64,000 nucleotides of DNA, taken from positions 25,340,067 through 25,404,066 of the forward strand of contig CM060201.1 in assembly GCA_030562195.1 (NCBI GenBank), read 5' to 3'. Source of the DNA: Nipponacmea schrenckii (taxonomy: Eukaryota; Mollusca; Gastropoda; Lottiidae). Positions 1 through 10,800 of this stretch are shown here, one piece after another (the stretch's first letter is position 1; the number at the start of each line of letters is the position of its first letter). The translations under genes were made by a program, and so were the position numbers. The notes below the pieces were generated by a model that worked only from the letters and a program-made list of their open reading frames with translations, was not told where the DNA came from and ran no database searches.

Positions 1-662
1 CCTCTTAGAATGAACATAAAATTTCAGTTCTCAAGTTTCAAATAAAAGAATTTAACATTTTGTTTATCCGTGATCCTAAGTTTTACTGTATTCGCTTAGG
101 ACATATTTGCGTATCAGCAATGACGAACTTAACTCGCCATTATATACCTTCTAGGACCATCCTTAAAAGAATAATGAAAGAGGTCAGAATAGGGAAAATG
201 GGTCAGGTCAAATCCCGTCTTAGTTATAACATGTAAAAATATAAAATGTAGAAATCGGCAGTCGCTAAAAATATGATTTCAATTTTAGCCTAAGGCCTAT
301 AGAAAAAAAACACATTGAAAATCTTTATTTTAAAACAGAATATAAAAAGATATAACATGTTATTCACGATTGAATTGATACAGTGAGATGGTTAAAATCC
401 ACTTTCTAAAAGCATATAATGAATATGATTACAGAATTTCATGTTGAAAAAAAATATATATATATATTTATTGTTTCGTTTCATAAAACATAATAAAAAA
501 CATTCCGACTTTTTATTGCAGCCATCGTCAAGAACACGTGTTTTTCAATTCCCGGATATCAAGACTGAAATGACTTGTTGGAGTGTCGGAGATGTCGGAG
601 CATGTCGAAGAAACAAAGGCACCGGATATTCGCTTATTTTATAAGAAAACAATCTACTTTAC

Positions 663-2324
663 CACAACAATCTCCTCTATTAAGAAGATTGACATTCGTA
701 ATTTCGTAATTGGCTTGTAAATCCACCATCCACCAATTTGGCACGCTGGTTGGTTCATATGTATGAGCACAATCAGGATACAAGTTATTTAAATTTCCAT
801 CAACTGCTTTCGACGACACCCGAAAATCATACACAGTTACTTGTGAAGTTGGCTTGTTTAGAGCAAGATTTTCTAATCCAACAACTACAACAAAAATATA
901 TTAAGTGTTTTTTTTTTTCATCTTTAGTCAAAAATACTCTATCAAACAAAATTTATTCCTTGAGATAACAAATGCTCTATCAAACAACGTTTATTCCTTG
1001 AGATAACAAATACTCTATCAAACAACGTTTATTCCTTGAGATAACAAATGCTCTATCAAACAAAATTTATTCCTTGAGATAACAAATACTCTATCAAACA
1101 ACGTTTATTCCTTGAGATAACAAATGCTCCATAAAACAAAATTTTATTTCTTGAGATAACAATGCTCTATCAAACACAATTTATTCCTAGAGATAACAAA
1201 TGCTCTATCAAACAACATTTATTCCTTGAGATAACAAATGTTCTATCAAACACAATTTATTCCTTGAAAAAACAAATGCTCTATCAAGCACAATTTATTC
1301 CTTGAGATAACAAATTTTCTATCAAACAACATTTATTCCTTGGGATAACAAATGCTCTATCAAACAAAAATTTAATCCGGGTGAAGTGAAAAACAAACTT
1401 ACCAATTAAATCCTTCGTCCTCCACAAACACACCAGGCCCAATATAATCCATCCTAACCACATCTTCACAGGAGAACAAATTTTGGGAACATACGTGTCA
1501 GTGATTGTCTGTACGTGACATTTTGAAGCAGAAAGAAGGTACAATAAGAACACTATTGTGGATAAAATATTACTTCTTCCATTAGTCTAGACAACGTTTC
1601 AGTTCAAGCACAATGATAATTAAGTATAATCCAAGCAAACTAATTTTGAATTTGTTCCATTATTTTAATGTGAATTGGAAAATTAACAGTAGGGGTCTAT
1701 AGTCTTAGAAAGTCTTTGCGTTAATTAAAAATATAAACAGTGGTACACAATATGTGTTCAAATTTTGTTTTTTACAGAGGACAATTTTTAACAACAATTT
1801 GAGATTTGTTTGTATCATAATAAACTCTTTATTTTACATGGTTCATAATTAGGTCCAATACACAAGGGCGTGGTCCTGTCTAACATTCAGCCCATTAGGC
1901 CAACACAATAAATGATATGAAAAGAAAAAAATTCACGAATATTCCGATGAACAATTTTGTTTTAAATTCACAAATATGTGTTTATGAGATGAACAGACAT
2001 CAAAATCAAAATATAAACTTACAAACAATGCTCTATAAACAATTTATTCCTAAGATAACAAAGCTCTATCAAACAACATTGATTCCTTGAGATAACAAAT
2101 GTTCTATCAAACACAATTTATTCCTTGAAAAAACAAATGCTCTATCAAGCACAATTTATTCCTTGAGATAACAAATTTTCTATCAAACAACATTTATTCC
2201 TTGGGATAACAAATGCTCTATCAAACAAAAATTTAATCCGGGTGAAGTGAAAAACAAACTTACCAATTAAATCCTTCGTCCTCCACAAACACACCAGGCC
2301 CAATATAATCCATCCTAACCACAT
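663..2324 (-). CDS. F-type lectin (fucolectin) gene, 5' part: signal-peptide exon and first lectin exon
   Basis: Secreted fucose-binding lectin, judged from the lectin exon at 884-663. That exon reads ENLALNKPTSQ, then AVDGN, DCAHT, WWMVDL and ends in NRGDCC, the order of hallmark motifs of the fucolectin/tachylectin-4/pentraxin-1 (F-lectin) domain. It is bounded by an acceptor (ttgttgtag) and a donor (gtaaag). The upstream exon encodes a hydrophobic start, MWLGWIILGLVCLW, that looks like a signal peptide and ends in phase 1 with donor gtaagt, which joins the lectin exon in frame. This exon exists twice, at 1463-1403 and 2324-2264, inside an 861-bp tandem duplication, so either could be exon 1. 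F-lectins usually bind fucose in innate immunity. The second half of the domain was not found in bases 1-640; it lies outside the window or the gene is broken. Family confidence is high; completeness is unknown. Confidence 0.7.
929..1375. repeat. 38-bp minisatellite in fucolectin intron 1
   Basis: About eleven tandem copies of a 38-bp unit containing ctctatcaaacaacgttta and ccttgagataac, with scattered substitutions. A shorter stretch of the same array recurs at about 2025-2235 as part of the downstream duplication. Confidence 0.9.
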
Positions 2325-2883
2325 CTTCACAGGAGAACAAATTTTGGGAACATACGTGTCAGTGATTGTCTGTACGTGACATTTTGAAGCAGAAAGAAGG
2401 TACAATAAGAACACTATTGTGGATAAAATATTACTTCTTCCATTAGTCTAGACAACGTTTCAGTTCAAGCACAATGATAATTAAGTATAATCCAAGCAAA
2501 CTAATTTTGAATTTGTTCCATTATTTTAATGTGAATTGGAAAAATAACAGTAGGGGTCTATAGTCTTAGAAAGTCTTTGCGTTAATTAAAAATATAAACA
2601 GTGGTACACAATATGTGTTCAAATTTTGTTTTTTACAGAGGACAATTTTTAACAACAATTTGAGATTTGTTTGTATCATAATAAACTCTTTATTTTACAT
2701 GGTTCATAATTAGGTCCAATACACAAGGGCGTGGTCCTGTCTAACATTCAGCCCATAGGGCCAACACAATAAATGATATGAAAAGAAAAAAAATTCACAA
2801 ATATTCCGATGAACAATTTTGTTTTAAATTCACAAATACGTGTTTATGAGATGAACAGACATCAAAATCAAAATATAAACTTA
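1199..2883. repeat. 861-bp tandem duplication
   Basis: Bases about 1199-2022 and 2060-2883 are nearly identical at a constant offset of 861 bp, with a few single-base differences and indels. The unit holds the end of the 38-bp minisatellite, the fucolectin signal-peptide exon with its splice donor, upstream sequence, and a retroelement-tail-like repeat ending near ttgtgtattggacc read on the minus strand. The near identity points to a recent event. Confidence 0.92.
1816..1905 (-). repeat. Interspersed repeat D, retroelement 3'-tail-like
   Basis: On the minus strand this reads gttagacaggaccacgccct and ends in an AATAAAGAGTTTATT-like tail, typical of a non-LTR element 3' end. Related copies lie at 2677-2766, 38645-38800 (two in tandem) and, in the other orientation, 45950-46040. 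Family assignment is inference. Confidence 0.55.
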
Positions 2884-2920
2884 CAAAATATTAATATTTT
2901 TATCAACTTAAGACTAAGTC

Positions 2921-3017
2921 ATCTAGGTGTATACTAAGACATCTAGGTGTATACTAAGACTTCTAGGTGTATACTAAGACTTCTAGGTGTATACTAAGAC
3001 TTGTAGGTGTATACTAA
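2921..3017. repeat. 20-bp tandem repeat
   Basis: Five copies of taggtgtatactaagac preceded by atc, ttc or ttg, in exact 20-bp register. They lie just beyond the end of the 861-bp duplication. Confidence 0.9.
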
Positions 3018-3460
3018 CTATCCGAACTGCAATGAAGATTCCAGTCTGTCTGAATTGTTGTTGAAACCATAGAGTCAGTACACAGTTCTATGTTGAAACT
3101 GATGAGAAACTACCATTTAGTTTTTACCATAACTTTAACTTCAATAAAATATAATTGGCGTCATAAAAATATACATATTCCTAGTCCAATATTTCTTCTG
3201 ATTGGCTAAATTTGGAAATGTAAAGCTTGTTTTCGCTAATTAAACTGTAGATGTATAGTGTTGTTATGAATCAAGGCGTTTACGGGTGAAGTGAATATCG
3301 ACTACGTTAATAATTTAGAGAATTTATTGAAACGCATATCAAGCTAATGACATAAACCATGTTTGAAGGACGATTAAAGGAAATTACGAATCCATTATCT
3401 AATTTCAGTGGTTAAAGTTTGTTTCTTTTTCCCTTTTTTTTTATCTATTGATTTTGCTTT
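3018..3460. other. Intergenic, nothing recognised
   Basis: AT-rich sequence upstream of the fucolectin 5' exons. No open frame, RNA gene or repeat family could be supported. Promoter elements of the fucolectin gene may lie here but none was identified. Confidence 0.4.
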
Positions 3461-3461
3461 G

Positions 3462-3525
3462 AAGGGATAGTAGGTATCAGAATGACCATAAAATTTATAC
3501 CTGATGCCATAAAAAATAAAATAAT
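3462..3525 (+). mobile_element. MITE family A, fragment
   Basis: Reads aagggatagtaggtatcaga then atgaccataaaattta and cctgatgccataaa. These are terminal and subterminal motifs of the longer foldback elements at 29944-30290 and 58348-58670. Only one end is present. A further fragment of the same end is at 1-50. Confidence 0.6.
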
Positions 3526-3699
3526 AACTAGAGCTGTTAACAGCACTGAGCGTGCCCATGATACTTTGGATCATGGCTTTGAAACCTTTTGGAACTTCAA
3601 ACCCTCTTAAGCACGGTGTTCACTCGACCACTTTTAGTAAACAGCCAAACTAATTGAAAGCTCATGAAAGGGTAGACTCAATTTTGTATCCATATAACG

Positions 3700-3935
3700 T
3701 TATCTTATGGTTATTTGTATAGCTTCATGGTAGCTATAATATACAGGTATGTGGGAAATTTGAACATTACGTGCCGGAATTTCTTTACTGATGTAAATAT
3801 GATCTATAAGTGTCCCACCTTCAGTAGTGAAATGCTGAACAAGTTGTTGAAAACCAAATTTTTTAAAACAATTTGCTATTGACATAAAGCCCCCTCCCAT
3901 TTCGTTATGGTCTTTGGACCAGTTGGAACTTCTAT
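3700..3935 (-). pseudogene. Retroelement endonuclease (EEP-type) remnant
   Basis: The minus strand encodes a short stretch with FGFQQLVQ, then TTEGGTLIDHIY and VYYSYHEAI. This resembles the C-terminal part of endonuclease/exonuclease/phosphatase-type endonucleases of retroelements, where an IDHI block is followed by a (S)DH catalytic motif; here the latter reads SYHEA. No full endonuclease or reverse transcriptase is present on either side, so it is a dead fragment. Confidence 0.5.
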
Positions 3936-3987
3936 CTTTTCATAGAGCGCCACTCCCATTTCGCCTATAGCCTTTTTTTTAAAAAAA

Positions 3988-4597
3988 AATTTTATTTCTA
4001 TAGGCGACTTCTCTATATTCTGTAATTTTCAAAGCGATCGGATAATAAGCAACAAAGTTATGCAATTATTCAATTATTATTATGCAATTTTTCACTTCCG
4101 ATGCATAAAAATTTTAGTTATAAATATTCATCCTACATGTGGATAGCTCAGTAACATTCTACTTGTAAAAATTCAGGGTCATTGAAGGTCAAGGTCATTT
4201 GATATAGCCTTTTAATTTTTTTTTAAAAATCAATCGGGCTTAAGAAAAAAATTAAATTTAAAAATGAAAATTCTGTTCCCAACAAATTTTAGATAAATTA
4301 ACAAGTTTTCACAAAACACCAAAATCGTACAAATCGGAGAAAAATTAGCGGACTTATTAAAATTTTGCTCAATGGTTTCGTTCTGTGATAACACACTTCC
4401 GGTTAGAATTTTTTCCTCTAATCGGGTTCTAAATATGCCTGATAGTTAATATGTATAGCTTTTGTACTCATTTCTTACACACAAAGGAGGTTGAGTCACC
4501 CAACGTGGTTCTGAAAAACCGGAAGTTCTCATGCAAAAACCGGAAGTGGTAGTGGTCTTTTTATTTCTATAGGCGACTTCTCTATATTCTGTAATTA
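3988..4597 (-). repeat. Interspersed repeat family B (CACTTCCGG repeat), minus copy
   Basis: A stretch of about 600 bp flanked by a direct repeat of tttatttctataggcgactt and following bases (3991-4027 and 4559-4596). Inside are aaggtcaaggtcat, a stretch whose reverse complement matches gttgggaacagaattttgat, and acacttccggtt. The same landmarks occur in reverse order and strand at 14740-15560. No coding capacity was seen. Confidence 0.6.
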
Positions 4598-4849
4598 TGA
4601 TAAATCTAAGAATGTAATCCCGTGTTTCGTATTTCTAAGACAGTATTACTTCATTTAAGTAAAGAAATATAATGTAACATTAAGGTCGCATTTAAATCCA
4701 ATTAAACTTCTTGATTGCACGAAATAAACAAAGACAATAGATTTAGCATAGTTTTGTATCGAGGGTTAGATGATCATCGGTACAAAGTATGATATTACAT
4801 GGTTAGATGAATGAAAGTTAGACGAATGTACGGAACGAACGAAGTTAGA

Positions 4850-5097
4850 TTTGTGGGCCTTATCAGCCGCCATATTCTACCAGCTGGCTAAACCTCTTGA
4901 CATTGATCTTTTGCGGATTATCCGTACCCATTTACAGCTGGGCGGACTGGAATTATGAGTGACGATGCCTTATTTCAGGCCATCGGACTTTCACACACCG
5001 ATCGAGATAAGAACTCGATATTTTCAACGTATCCAAACAAATGACGCCATGACGTAAAGAACCAATGATCTAACCGCTGTACCATAGAACCCCACTA
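4850..5097 (-). mobile_element. Possible tRNA-derived SINE, second family
   Basis: Read on the minus strand, it starts near tatggtacagcggttagatc, which resembles a tRNA box A, followed about 65 bases later by a weak box B-like gagttcttatctcg. The inner segment tacccatttacagctgggcg on the plus strand recurs with few changes at about 20130-20160, showing that it is dispersed. Box B is degenerate. Confidence 0.45.
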
Positions 5098-5342
5098 TTA
5101 TGCAATTCCCATTCTGACCTGACATTCTTGAATTTCATGATGAAAATAGAATCTGAAGATTCCACTGATATACTTAATTATATCAAGTAGAGCACGAATC
5201 CCTTTAACAGAAAATAATTAATTATACATGACCGAAAAGGTCTTTGTTACATCAAAAGCTATATCTGGTGTATATTAAATATACATTTGCACCAACTTAA
5301 AGGGCGCAATGGTGGGAATTTTGCAAGGACAGTGGCTTTATT

Positions 5343-5573
5343 ATGGAAGCCGATAGCGGCCATCCTCTTTTTTCAATGTCTCAAAGTCGCCAAGTCGACA
5401 AGTCGCCGGATTTCAAAGTCGCCAACTCGACAAGTCGCCAACTCGACAAGTCGCCAACTCGACAAGTCACCATTTCGAATTTCCGACGACCTGTCGAGTT
5501 GGCGACTTTGATTTCCGGCGACTTGTCGACTTTGAGACATTGAAAAAAGAGGATGGCCGCTATCGGCTTCCAT
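5343..5573. mobile_element. Foldback element 1 with modular inverted arms
   Basis: The element begins atggaagccgatagcggcca and ends with the exact reverse complement. Arms of more than 70 bp can pair almost completely. Beyond the outer 45 bp each arm consists of short modules such as ccaactcgacaagtcgcc and gatttcaaagtcgcc, direct in one arm and inverted in the other. No transposase is encoded. It resembles a foldback (FB-like) non-autonomous DNA transposon. Open frames of 66-77 codons across it arise from the modules and are not genes. Confidence 0.75.
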
Positions 5574-5583
5574 ATTATTCTAT

Positions 5584-5835
5584 GGGAGCCGCCGTAGCTC
5601 AGTGAGTTAGGCATAGATGCTTTTTCGCCAACCTGAGGGTCCAGGATTCAATCTAAGCAAAGATTGAGATAAAATTTCGAATTTCTTTTCCCCTTGTCAG
5701 TGATGCGGGTCGAACGGGCTGACATGGAAAAGTTGTCAATCGTTCGAATGGGACAATAAACCGAAGCCCTTTTTTTTCAGTCTGTGCACGTTAAAGATCC
5801 CTCGACAGTTGGAAATCGCAAAATGAGTAGGCTAA
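5584..5835 (+). mobile_element. tRNA-derived SINE (family 1)
   Basis: Starts gggagccgccgtagctcagt with an RNA polymerase III box A-like segment, then gtccaggattcaatc (box B-like). The body contains gggctgacatggaaaag and aataaaccgaagccc. The same order occurs at 10843, 19178, 28185 and 57889. It lies between the two foldback elements. Confidence 0.8.
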
Positions 5836-5838
5836 AGT

Positions 5839-6223
5839 ATGGAAGCAGATAGCGGTCATTTGTTAACCGCGACTTGGCGAGTTGGTGACTTGTCGAGTTG
5901 GCGACTTTGAAATCCGGCGACTTGTCGAGTTGGCGACTTGGCGACTTTGAAATCCAACTCGCCAAGTCGCCAACTCGACAAGCCGCCGGATGTCAAAGTC
6001 GACAAGTCGCCGGATTTCAAGGTCGCCAACTCGCCAACTCGACAAGTCCTTGAAATCCGGCGACTTGGCGACTTTGAAATCCGGCGACTTGTCGAGTTGG
6101 CGACTTGGATTTCAAAGTCGCCAAGTCGCCAACTCGACAAGTCGTCGGATTTCAAAGTCGCCAACTCGACAAGTCGCCAACTCGTCAAGTCGCGGTTAAC
6201 AAATGGCCGCTATCGGCTTCAAT
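5839..6223. mobile_element. Foldback element 2, same termini, longer modular core
   Basis: Begins atggaagcagatagcggtca and ends in its near reverse complement atggccgctatcggcttcaa. The next arm sequence (tttgttaaccgcgacttg) differs from element 1, but the core is again built from modules like cgacttgtcgagttggcgac and tttgaaatccggcgac in both orientations, here in more copies. Long hairpins are predicted. No protein is encoded. Confidence 0.75.
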
Positions 6224-6224
6224 A

Positions 6225-7010
6225 GAATAATATTAAAGACAAGAAAATATGAGTTTTTATTGTATGTAACATCATGAGACAATGATTGATCATTCAATCA
6301 CTATAGGTATTAATTATTCGAATCCTAAGAGACTTAGATCAGTGATATTCATCAGGGGCAATATCAATGATGTACATGGTATATAATTTATTCTGAAAAT
6401 AAAAAATGGATGAAATTGGTGAAGGCTATTACTCTGTAAGTGTCAGGAGAAAAAATCTTTGTTGAGGCGAATTGCTTAGATCAGTGGTTTCGCCAGTCAT
6501 CGGGGAGTGGGGATAATCATTGAGAAGGAGAAGAAGAAGAATTAGTTTATTAATGTGTCACATATCGTACAGCTATTCAATACAAAAAACATTGGCAAAT
6601 TAAAGTGTACAAAATCCGGCCTATGTGGCCTATGAGACACAAATTAACAGTGTTAAAAAAACAAATATGATGTTAAAACATATATAGAACTAAGTAACTA
6701 AAAACAAATATAATACTAGATGGTATGATTAAACTACAAAACCGTCCATTTTCCTAAATAAATCAAGGTTTGGTGGATTCGAGATACATGTATTTAAATA
6801 ACCTACGTTTAAAAACAAACACCTACGAAGATGCGCTTAATCCCATTTTTTTTTTTTTTTTTTTTTTTGCTTGAGTTTTTATTACTAACCCAGCCATGTC
6901 TGTGCGAATTGCTTACATAGACTAAGAATAGAGTCAGCAAGTTTCGGACTAATGTTTGTGGGGCGAGATTCAAAATTTTAAAGCACTGTAGAAGGCGCAA
7001 GTCAAAGAGG
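6225..7010. other. Intergenic, with a possible LINE 3' end
   Basis: Mostly unremarkable AT-rich DNA. The stretch 6525-6650, read on the minus strand, ends in aataaactaattcttcttct, like the 3' terminus of a non-LTR retroelement with a short TTC tail. A T-run of about 21 lies at 6847-6868. No gene is supported. Confidence 0.35.
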
Positions 7011-7014
7011 ATCT

Positions 7015-7715
7015 GAAAAAAATATTACTGTGACCAGATTACGCTGTTGCCCGTATTACTGAACCAAATTACGCTGTTGCCCTATTACTGTGACCAAATT
7101 CTGTGTGCCTGTATTACTGTGACCAGATTACGCTTATGTCCGTATTACTGTGACCAGATTACGCCAATGTCCGTATTACTATGACGAAATTACGCTGCTG
7201 TCTGTATTACTGTGACTAGATAACGTTGTTGCCCGTATTACTGTGACTAGATTACGCTGTGCCTGTATTACTGTGACCAGATTACGCTGTTCCCGTATGA
7301 CTGTGACCGGATTACAAGTTTGTCCGTATTACTGTGACCAGATTACGCCAATGTCCGTATTACTATGACCAAATTACGCTGCTGTCTGTATTACTGTGAC
7401 TAGATAACGCTGTTGCCCGTATTACTGTGACTAGATTACGCTGTGCCTGTATTACTGTGACCAGATTACGCTGTTCCCGTATGACTGTGACCGGATTACA
7501 AGCTTGTCCGTATTACTGTGACCAGATTACGCCAATGTCCGTATTACTATGACCAAATTACGCTGCTGTCTGTATTACTGTGACTAGATAACGCTGTTGC
7601 CCGTATTACTGTGACTAGATTACGCTGTGCCTGTATTACTGTGACCAGATTACGCTGTTCCCGTATGACTGTGACCGGATTACAAGCTTGTCCGTATTAC
7701 TGTGTCCAGATTACT
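7015..7715. repeat. 31-bp minisatellite with 184-bp higher-order unit, upstream of P2X
   Basis: Monomers of about 31 bp around cgtattactgtgaccagatt. Diagnostic variants (ctgtgaccggattacaag) recur at 7301, 7485 and 7669, exactly 184 bp apart, so six distinct monomers form a higher-order unit repeated nearly three times. The array ends about 100 bp before the P2X start codon, so it sits in the promoter or 5' UTR. Confidence 0.92.
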
Positions 7716-7819
7716 ATATTTCGTAAGCAAGAGAAAAGATTATTGAGCGGCGCTGTTCAAAAGAGCGGATATTCGGATTAATCACTATTAAGTCACATGA
7801 CCTGTCATATGATGAAAAC

Positions 7820-10800
7820 ATGGCTCCTTCAATAGTACGTTCAGCTCTTAGTGTATTTTTCGAGTATGACACGCCAAGAATAGTACATATTCGTAGTAAA
7901 AAAGTTGGTGTAATCAATAGATTTCTTCAGCTTTGTATAATATCGTATATTATTGGGTATGTTATGGTTTTGAATTAGTTTGGCTACGCTCCACACCATT
8001 TGGTGCATCTATTGATCACGATGCAGCTCAACAAAGTCAATATTTTAGCTCTAAAATAATTAATTGTCAGTTTAGCAGTAAACTTAAGTTTTAAAACTTG
8101 ACTGGTCTCTAATTATAGTTTGGTTGATTAGTTTTCATCTAACTCCTATAGTATGGTTAACACTATCATTGTTTGTCTATTGATAATCCTTAGGCCTACC
8201 TGTGGCTGTGAAATATGTCTGTTCACCTGATTAGTGTTTATAATGAGTTGTAAGATTAGTATTTTATTTTGGTTTGTGTTCATTCACCGTTTGTACCTCA
8301 TTGAAACAACAGCTTTTGATTATTCACCCTCCCGCCCACTCCTGATATTTATCTTCTATGTGCATGTGTAAGGCAGTTTTTATCAATTTATTTCCGTTTT
8401 GTACCTTGTTTTATTTTTTAAATTATGGATTATTGTAGTTTTGTAATATAAGTTTATATATACAGCCATATTAAATTAAAGTCTAACTTTAGATTAATGT
8501 GTTTGGTTTACTCTGAACTCATAATTAAGAATAATGTGTGAAAAATATCTAAAATGTTTCCTTCTTTTCATTTATTTATACTTGATGATTGAAGAGAGAC
8601 TGATAAGGAAATAAGGAAATTTAGATTGGTATCATGGGGGAACTTGGTTAATATATTGTTTTAACCATTTAACAAGGTGTATTGGGTAATTTGCGTTAGT
8701 TTAATACGGGTTAATGATACCATGTTAAAACAAAGTGTAGTGGGTTTAGTTTAATACAGGTTAATAAGACCATGTTAAAACAAAGTGTAGTGGGTTTAGT
8801 TTAATACAGGTTAATAAGACCATATTAAAACAAAGTGTAGTGGGTTTAGTTTAATACAGGTTAATAAGACCATGTTAAAACAAAGTGTAGTGTGTTTAGT
8901 TTAATACAGGTTAATAAGACCATGTCAAAATGAAGTGTAGTGGGTTTAGTTTAATACAGGTTAATAAGACCATGTTAAAACAAAGTGTAGTGGGTTTAGT
9001 TTAATACAGGTTAATAAGACCATGTTAAAACAAAGTGTAGTGGGTTTAGTTTAATACGGGTTAATAAGATCATGTCAAAACAAAGTGTAGTGGGTTTAGT
9101 TTAATACAGGTTAATAAGACCATGTTAAAACAAAGTGTAGTGGGTTTAGTTTAATACAGGTTAATAAGACCATGTTAAAACAAAGTGTAGTGGGTTTAGT
9201 TTAATACGGGTTAATAAGATCATGTCAAAACAAAGTGTAGTGGGTTTAGTTTAATACAGGTTAATAAGACCATGTTAAAACAAAGTGTAGTGGGTTTAGT
9301 TTAATACAGGTTAATAAGACCATGTTAAAACAAAGTGTAGTGAGTTTAGTTTAATACAGGTTAATAAGACCATGTTAAAACAAAGTGTAGTGGGTTTAGT
9401 TTAATACGGGTTAATAAGATCATGTCAAAACAAAGTGTAGTGGGTTTAGTTTAATACAGGTTAATAAGACCATGTTAAAACAAAGTGTAGTGGGTTTAGT
9501 TTAATACAGGTTAATAAGACCATGTTAAAACAAAGTGTAGTGGGTTTAGTTTAATACAGGTTAATAAGACCATGTTAAAACAAAGTGTAGTGGGTTTAGT
9601 TTAATACAGGTTAATAAGACCATGTTAAAACAAAGTGTAGTGGGTTTAGTTTAATACAGGTTAATAAGACCATGTTAAAACAAAGTGTAGTGGGTTTAGT
9701 TTAATACAGGTTAATAAGACCATGTTAAAACAAAGTGTAGTGGGTTTAGTTTAATACAGGTTAATAAGACCATGTTAAAACAAAGTGTAGTGGGTTTAGT
9801 TTAATACAGGTTAATAAGACCATGTTAAAACAAAGTGTAGTGGGTTTAGTTTAATACAGGTTAATAAGACCATGTTAAAACAAAGTGTAGTGGGTCTAGT
9901 TTAATACAGGTTAATAAGACCATGTTAAAACAATGTGTAGTGGTCTTAGTTTAATACAGGTTAATAAGACCATGTTAAACAAAGTGTAGTGGTCTTAGTT
10001 TAATACAAGCTAATAAGACCATGTTAAAACAAAGTGTAGTGGGTTTAGTTTAATACAGGTTAATAAGACCATGTTAAAACAAAGTGTAGTGGGTTTAGTT
10101 TAATACAGGTTAATAAGACCATGTTAAAACAAAGTGTAGTTGGCCTAGTTTAATACAAGGTAATAAGACCATGTTAAAACAAAGTGTAGTGGTCTTAGTT
10201 TAATACAGGTCAATAAGACCATGTTAAAACAAAGTGTAGTGGGCTTTAGTTTAATACAAGGTAATAAGACCATGTTAAAACAAAGTGTAGTGGGTTTAGT
10301 TTAATACAGGTTAATAAGACCATGTTAAAACAAAGTGTAGTGGGTTTAGTTTAATACAGGTTAATAAGACCATGTTAAAACCAAGTGTAGTGGATAGTTT
10401 AATATGGGTCAATAAGACCATGTTAAAACAAAGTGTAGTGGGTTTAGTTAAATACAGGTCAATAAGACCATGTTAAAACAAAGTGTAGTGGGCTTTAGTT
10501 TAATACAGGTAGGTTAATAAGACCATGTCAAAATGAAGTGTAGTGTGTGTAGTTTAAGACCATGTTAAACATGTCCTCTGTTAGTATTACTTCAACGTTT
10601 GGGTCTACTAGTGAAAAATCCTCATTTGTACTGAATATATTTTTAGGTTTGCTATTGTATATAAGAAAGGATATCAAGAGTTTGATGATGTTAATAGTGC
10701 CGTCACCACTAAATTAAAGGGCGTAGCTCTAACTAATTTAACAGATGAAGAAGGCATTAACGGTACTCGAGTATGGGATGTGGCTGATTATGTCATACCT

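Noticed and set aside
5584..5660. Functional tRNA gene
   Set aside because: The box A and box B-like segments belong to SINE heads; the cloverleaf stems do not pair and the same sequence is followed by a common SINE body elsewhere.
5287..6225. Many short open frames on both strands
   Set aside because: Produced by the repeated modules of the foldback elements; no start, domain or splice context.
7015..10565. CRISPR-like regularly spaced repeats
   Set aside because: Repeats are contiguous without unique spacers, the genome is eukaryotic and there are no cas genes; these are minisatellites.
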